Shown: positions 5,387 through 8,789 of the stretch, one piece after another
Layout: each line of letters opens with the position of its first letter
Numbering within the stretch: position 1 is the stretch's first letter
Assembly: GCA_035687745.1 (NCBI GenBank)
Contig: DASRVA010000180.1
Span: forward strand, 1-8,789
Direction of reading: 5' to 3'
Length of the DNA stretch: 8,789 nt
From: DASRVA01 sp035687745
GTDB lineage: Bacteria > Gemmatimonadota > Gemmatimonadetes > JACCXV01 > JAHWKZ01
The notes under the pieces: model-generated
Told to the model about the DNA's origin: nothing
Databases searched by the model: none
The model's input: only the letters and a program-made list of their open reading frames with translations
Made by a program: the position numbers and the translations under genes

Positions 5387-6720
5387 CCACGGCCGACCCT
5401 CCAGGATCCAAACACGCAGCAGCGCCCCGGCCCCTCGCGACCGGGGCGTTTCCCCACTCGATAGGTCGCGAGATCCTGGCCGGCACGACGACGTTCGCCA
5501 CCATGGCCTACATCATCGTCGTGAACCCCAAGATCCTGGAGGCGGCGGGGATCCCGTTCGGGCCGTCGATGGTGGCGACCATTCTGACCGCCGCCCTGGG
5601 AACCCTGCTGATGGGGGTCTGGGCCCGCCGCCCGTTCGCGGTCGCCCCCTACATGGGCCAGAACGCGTTCGTCGCCTACACGGTGGTGGGCGTCCTGGGC
5701 TACCCCTGGCAGACCGCGCTCGGCGCCATCTTCATCGGGGGATCCCTGTTCACGCTCCTGTCCTTGTTTCGCGCGCGGGAACTCCTGGCCGAATCGATCC
5801 CCGACAGCCTGAAGCGATCGTTCGCGGTCGGGATCGGGCTCTTTCTCGCCTTCATCGGCCTTACGACGATGGGCGTCGTGGCGCCCGGGGCCGCCGGCGT
5901 TCCGGTCACGGCCGGCGACCTGAGCGAGCCAGCCGTTCAGCTCGCCGTGGCCGGCTTCGCGCTCATGGTGCTCCTCCACCTGGTCAGGGTCCCCGGCTCG
6001 ATCCTGCTGGCCATCCTGGCCACGGCGGGCGGGGCCATGCTGCTGGGCCTCGCTCCCCGGCCGGAGGCCCTGGTCGGCGCGCCCCCGGACCTCAGCCCCA
6101 CGTTCCTCGCCCTCGACATCCGGGCCGCGCTCACCTGGGGCTTCGCCTCGGTCATCCTGGCGATCTTCGTCCTCGACCTGGTGGACACGATCGGGACCTT
6201 GATCGGCCTCGCCTACAAGTCCGGACTGCTCGATGAGGAGGGCCGGATGCCCGGAATGGAGAAGGCCCTCCAGTGCGACGCCCTGTCCACCGTGGTGGGC
6301 TCGCTCCTCGGGACGACGACGAGTGGGGCGTACATCGAGTCCGCCACCGGGATCGAGGCCGGTGGCCGCACCGGCCTCACGGCGATCGTCACCGCGCTCT
6401 GGTTCCTGGCCGCCCTCTTCTTCGCGCCGCTCCTGTCATCGGTCCCGCCCGCGGCCTACGGGCCCGCCCTCGTCATGGTCGGGATGCTCATGCTGGAGCC
6501 GATCCGGGGGCTGCCGTTCGACGATCTCGTCGAGCTCCTGCCGGCCTTCCTGACGATCACGCTCATGAGCTTCACCTACGACCTCGGGATCGGGATCACG
6601 GCGGGGCTGGGAAGCCACGTTCTGCTCAAGGTGGCTACCGGTCGGGCACGGGAGGTGAAGACGGGGATGTGGGTCCTGGGCGGGCTGTCGGTCCTGTTCT
6701 ACGTGTTCTATCCGTACTGA
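5383..6720 (+). CDS. NCS2/AzgA-family nucleobase (purine) permease
   Basis: This is a 445-residue inner-membrane transporter, most likely proton-coupled uptake of adenine, guanine, hypoxanthine or xanthine. What is seen: TTFATMAYIIVVNPKIL at 36-52, the motif APYMGQNAFVAYT at 88-100, DLVDTIGTLIGLAYKSGLLD at 265-284, and TTTSGAYIES followed by TGIEAGGRTGLTAIVT at 311-337. These are AzgA/PbuG hallmarks, with E319 in the conserved substrate-site region. About 12-14 hydrophobic segments fit the 7+7 NCS2 fold. The APYMGQNAF variant, where classic AzgA proteins have PGMGLNAFF, points to a separate subclade, so specificity is not certain. GTG 5383 overlaps the regulator's stop (GTGA) and has GAGGG 9 bases upstream. 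It ends 73 bases before the convergent SnoaL-like gene. Confidence 0.93.
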   Translation: MTTADPPGSKHAAAPRPLATGAFPHSIGREILAGTTTFATMAYIIVVNPKILEAAGIPFGPSMVATILTAALGTLLMGVWARRPFAVAPYMGQNAFVAYTVVGVLGYPWQTALGAIFIGGSLFTLLSLFRARELLAESIPDSLKRSFAVGIGLFLAFIGLTTMGVVAPGAAGVPVTAGDLSEPAVQLAVAGFALMVLLHLVRVPGSILLAILATAGGAMLLGLAPRPEALVGAPPDLSPTFLALDIRAALTWGFASVILAIFVLDLVDTIGTLIGLAYKSGLLDEEGRMPGMEKALQCDALSTVVGSLLGTTTSGAYIESATGIEAGGRTGLTAIVTALWFLAALFFAPLLSSVPPAAYGPALVMVGMLMLEPIRGLPFDDLVELLPAFLTITLMSFTYDLGIGITAGLGSHVLLKVATGRAREVKTGMWVLGGLSVLFYVFYPY

Positions 6721-6734
6721 CGCCCCGGCTCGAG

Positions 6735-6782
6735 GTGCGGTCTCGCCGGCGCGCATGCCTGCGAGCCGCCGCACACGCAGGC
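6735..6782. terminator. Candidate bidirectional terminator between convergent genes
   Basis: The 73-base gap between the permease stop (6720) and the SnoaL-like stop (6794) holds two mutually exclusive hairpins. One is GTGCGG-CTCGC (6735-6746) with GCGAG-CCGCAC (6761-6774). The other is GCCTGCG (6757-6763) with CGCAGGC (6776-6782), a perfect 7-bp stem with a 12-base loop. No T tract is seen on either strand, so efficiency is uncertain. Confidence 0.35.
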
Positions 6783-6793
6783 CTCTCGACCGA

Positions 6794-7315
6794 TCACTCC
6801 GGCGGCGCGCCCAGGTGGTCCATGTGCCGGTGCCGGAGCTTCCACTCCCCCGCTTCGCGCCGGAAGACCATCGTGGCGCGCGTGAACCCCACCATGGTGG
6901 AATCGCTGCCAGCGGGGCGGGAGGTGCCCCGCTCCAGCACCACGACGTACCCGAGATCCCCGCTCGCGTCGATACTCAGGTACTCGACCTCGAGCCGCGG
7001 GGGACGACCGGGCTCGAACCGCGTCGCCACCCAGTCGTACCGCTCGCGCAGGGCAGATGCCCCCTGGACCACTTCGCCGAACGGTGTGAACAGGGTGCCG
7101 CCGGGCTCGGTGGACAGGAGCTCCTTCCACGCGGTGTTGTCGCCCTCGAAGAACCAGGACCGGATGGCCGCCTCGAAGGTGGGCAGGAATGCCTGGAAGG
7201 AGGAATCGGCGCTGGACGGCTCCTGGGCGCCAGCCCGGGCCGGCATCAGAGCCGGGACGAGCGTCAGCGCGATCACAGCGAGCCTCCCCGGGTAACGCAT
7301 CACGGGACGCGCCAC
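6794..7315 (-). CDS. Exported SnoaL-like/DUF4440-like (NTF2-fold) protein
   Basis: This is a secreted or periplasmic protein of 173 residues from GTG 7315. What is seen: a signal peptide with basic start, hydrophobic core LAVIALTLVPAL (12-23) and a probable cleavage site after Ala-Gly-Ala (about 30). The mature part starts with an alpha helix (FQAFLPTFEAAIRSWFFEGD), then GTLFTPFGEVVQGASALRERY, and ends with the strands RATMVFRREAGEWKLRHRHMDHL (147-169). This pattern is typical of SnoaL/DUF4440 cone-shaped folds, which range from enzymes to ligand-binding proteins; function here is unknown. GTG 7315 has GAGG 8 bases upstream, formed from the receptor's stop codon (TGAGG). ATG 7300, with a shorter signal start, is the alternative. 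It follows the receptor gene by 10 bases, so both likely share one transcript. Confidence 0.75.
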   Translation of the reverse strand: MARPVMRYPGRLAVIALTLVPALMPARAGAQEPSSADSSFQAFLPTFEAAIRSWFFEGDNTAWKELLSTEPGGTLFTPFGEVVQGASALRERYDWVATRFEPGRPPRLEVEYLSIDASGDLGYVVVLERGTSRPAGSDSTMVGFTRATMVFRREAGEWKLRHRHMDHLGAPPE

Positions 7316-7325
7316 GCTTGCGGCC

Positions 7326-8789
7326 TCACGGACCCGCTTCCGGCGCCGGTGCCCATCCGGCAAGGCTGAGCCCCAACGAGGCCCATCTCGGTGACCCCGT
7401 TTGGTAGAACTGTCCGAAGCTCTCGTTTGCCACGACATTCCCGGCATACCTTTCCCCGAAGAGGTTTTCGATCCTGCCGAACAGTGTTACGGGGCCGAGA
7501 CGGTAGGCGGCGTTCAGGTGGACCAGGGCCCGCGCCGGAACGGCGCGGAAGGGCACCTGCTGAACGTCGCCACCCGGCTCCCGCTGGAAGTACCAGATGC
7601 CCTCGTCAGCGTTGCCGGTCTCGACGTACACCATCCCCTGCCACTCCACCTGGACGCCGAGGCTGAGGCGATCCAGCGGCCGGGCCTGGGCCTCGCCGGT
7701 GACCCGCTGCCTCGGCACCGCGGGGAGGCGTTTTCCCGAGAAATCCACCTGAACGGGCGCTCCCGTGGAATCGAGAACCGACGTGGTGTAGTCCAGTAAT
7801 TGGAGGTCCAGGAACGTGTAGCTGGCTGAGAGGTCGAGCCACGGCGTCGCGAGCGTCGTGACCGCCAGCTCGATGCCGGCGTTCCGCGAGCGGCTGGCAT
7901 TCTCCGTCAGCTCCATGCCATCGCTGGTGATGGGGATGAACTCCCCGCGCACGGCGGCCAGGAAGACGGCACCCTCCACGAGCATCCTGTTGCCCATGGT
8001 GCGCCGCGCACCGACCTCATAGTTCCACAGCGACTTCGGGCGCACCGGCCGGAGCGGGCTGCTGGGAGTCGGTGCAAGTTCGGGCAAGGCAGGAGCCTCG
8101 AAGCCCCGGCCGACCGAGGCGTACACCGACGTCACGAGGTCCGGGCGCCACCTGACCGAGAGCCTGGGCGAGCCCTGATCGACCGTCGTCTCACGCCGCG
8201 GCGGGCCGCCGGGCATGTCGCTCTCGAACCAGTAGGTCAGGCGGTCGTACCGCAGCCCGAGGATCGCCGTCACCGCGGCGGAAGCCTGCCATTCGGCCTG
8301 GGCGTAGGCCCCGAGCGCCGGGTTGGTGAAGCGTCCGGAGTCGACCACCTCACCGGGGGTGCCGGCCTGGTTCTCGAACAGGGGAGACGTTCCGAAGAAG
8401 CGATCGTAATCGAAGCCGGCCGTGGCAACGAGCGGCAGGCGCGCGACGCGGCCGGAGCGATATCGGCCCCCGCCCTGGACCCGGCGCAGGTCGCCGTCCA
8501 GGATCACCCCCGGGAAGGCCAGGAAGAGGTTCCCGCCGCCGTAGAAAAAGTACCCGTCCAGGACCGCGCCGCCGGCGGCGGTTTCCACCCGGGCGCCGGC
8601 ACGGTAGCTGTCGTCGTCGCGTCCGAAATCGAACGCCTCGGCGGCGGGCGTGGCGGCGTCGGGATCGGCATCGAACTGCGGCAGGGTCAGGGAGCCAGGC
8701 AGCCGCGAGTCGAGGCGCGAACCGGTTGCCTGGAAGGATACGCGCGTGCCGGGTCTGGCCAGGTAGTCGAGCACCACGTGGCCGCGGAC
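7326..8789 (-). CDS. TonB-dependent outer-membrane receptor, C-terminal barrel part (5' end outside window)
   Basis: The frame is open to the right edge and gives about 487 residues, the C-terminal beta-barrel of a TonB-dependent receptor. What is seen: alternating amphipathic strands with Gly/Tyr/Arg-rich turns, the barrel landmarks YASVGRGFEAPALPEL and WNYEVGARRTMGNRMLVEGA, a late NLFGERYAGNVV element, and a final strand ending SLGLSLAGW before an eight-residue Ala/Pro tail. The plug domain and TonB box would lie beyond the window. Such receptors import siderophores, cobalamin, sugars or other ligands with energy from TonB-ExbBD; the ligand cannot be told from the barrel alone. The terminal aromatic residue needed for barrel assembly is Trp, but it is not the last residue, which is unusual. 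The stop TGA feeds into the ribosome site of the next gene. Confidence 0.9.
   Translation of the reverse strand, partial: VRGHVVLDYLARPGTRVSFQATGSRLDSRLPGSLTLPQFDADPDAATPAAEAFDFGRDDDSYRAGARVETAAGGAVLDGYFFYGGGNLFLAFPGVILDGDLRRVQGGGRYRSGRVARLPLVATAGFDYDRFFGTSPLFENQAGTPGEVVDSGRFTNPALGAYAQAEWQASAAVTAILGLRYDRLTYWFESDMPGGPPRRETTVDQGSPRLSVRWRPDLVTSVYASVGRGFEAPALPELAPTPSSPLRPVRPKSLWNYEVGARRTMGNRMLVEGAVFLAAVRGEFIPITSDGMELTENASRSRNAGIELAVTTLATPWLDLSASYTFLDLQLLDYTTSVLDSTGAPVQVDFSGKRLPAVPRQRVTGEAQARPLDRLSLGVQVEWQGMVYVETGNADEGIWYFQREPGGDVQQVPFRAVPARALVHLNAAYRLGPVTLFGRIENLFGERYAGNVVANESFGQFYQTGSPRWASLGLSLAGWAPAPEAGP

Noticed and set aside
4882..5979. 365-codon minus-strand frame over the XRE and permease genes
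   Set aside because: Shadow of two well-supported genes; composition is low complexity and no start signal is evident.
6273..7295. 340-codon plus-strand frame running from the permease into the SnoaL-like gene
   Set aside because: It crosses the end of the permease gene in another frame and then reads antisense to the SnoaL-like gene; no coherent domain.
1..8789. CRISPR array, tRNA, rRNA, insertion sequence or phage genes
   Set aside because: No regularly spaced repeats, cloverleaf, transposase motif or terminal repeats were seen on either strand.

Overview
The window is a GC-rich, gene-dense bacterial segment. A TonB-dependent outer-membrane receptor fragment shows a Gram-negative envelope. 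An ArnT-type glycosyltransferase tail, a KtrAB potassium channel, an AzgA-type purine permease and secreted proteins with signal peptides ending in Ala-Gly-Ala-Gln fit a GC-rich lineage such as Gemmatimonadota, Acidobacteriota or a related uncultured phylum. That placement is inference; there is no rRNA or other phylogenetic marker here.

Layout, left to right. (1) The 3' end of a plus-strand glycosyltransferase gene runs in from outside the window and overlaps the next gene tail to tail. (2) A compact minus-strand operon spans 3665 to 327: a DUF4870-like membrane protein, family I inorganic pyrophosphatase, a short zincin-type metallopeptidase, KtrB/TrkH and KtrA/TrkA. Its junctions are overlaps of a few bases or a gap of 9 bases, so translational coupling is likely. 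The pyrophosphatase appears to lack an ATG/GTG/TTG start that keeps its conserved N-terminus and may begin at CTG. (3) From 3760 to 4982 lies a minus-strand segment with a secreted concanavalin-A-fold (polysaccharide-lyase-like) protein. It has a long leader holding a 31-bp imperfect dyad and a terminator-like hairpin with a T5 tract just before the start codon. Upstream of that is an unlisted 38-codon gene with a strong ribosome binding site, a predicted coiled coil and its own 11-bp terminator hairpin. (4) On the plus strand, an XRE-type regulator is translationally coupled (4-base overlap) to an AzgA-family nucleobase permease, behind a promoter-like TTGACA element. (5) On the minus strand, a TonB-dependent receptor (5' end outside the window) is followed 10 bases later by an exported SnoaL-like/DUF4440-like protein.

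Functional picture: the central operon combines K+ uptake with pyrophosphate hydrolysis and two small proteins of unknown role. The XRE-permease pair looks like a self-contained, possibly autoregulated purine uptake unit. The receptor and SnoaL-like protein probably serve envelope uptake of an unidentified ligand. No CRISPR array, insertion sequence, tRNA or rRNA was seen. Most genes are ordinary housekeeping or transport functions. The parts most worth a second look are the small coiled-coil gene and the structured regulatory region between 4609 and 4787.
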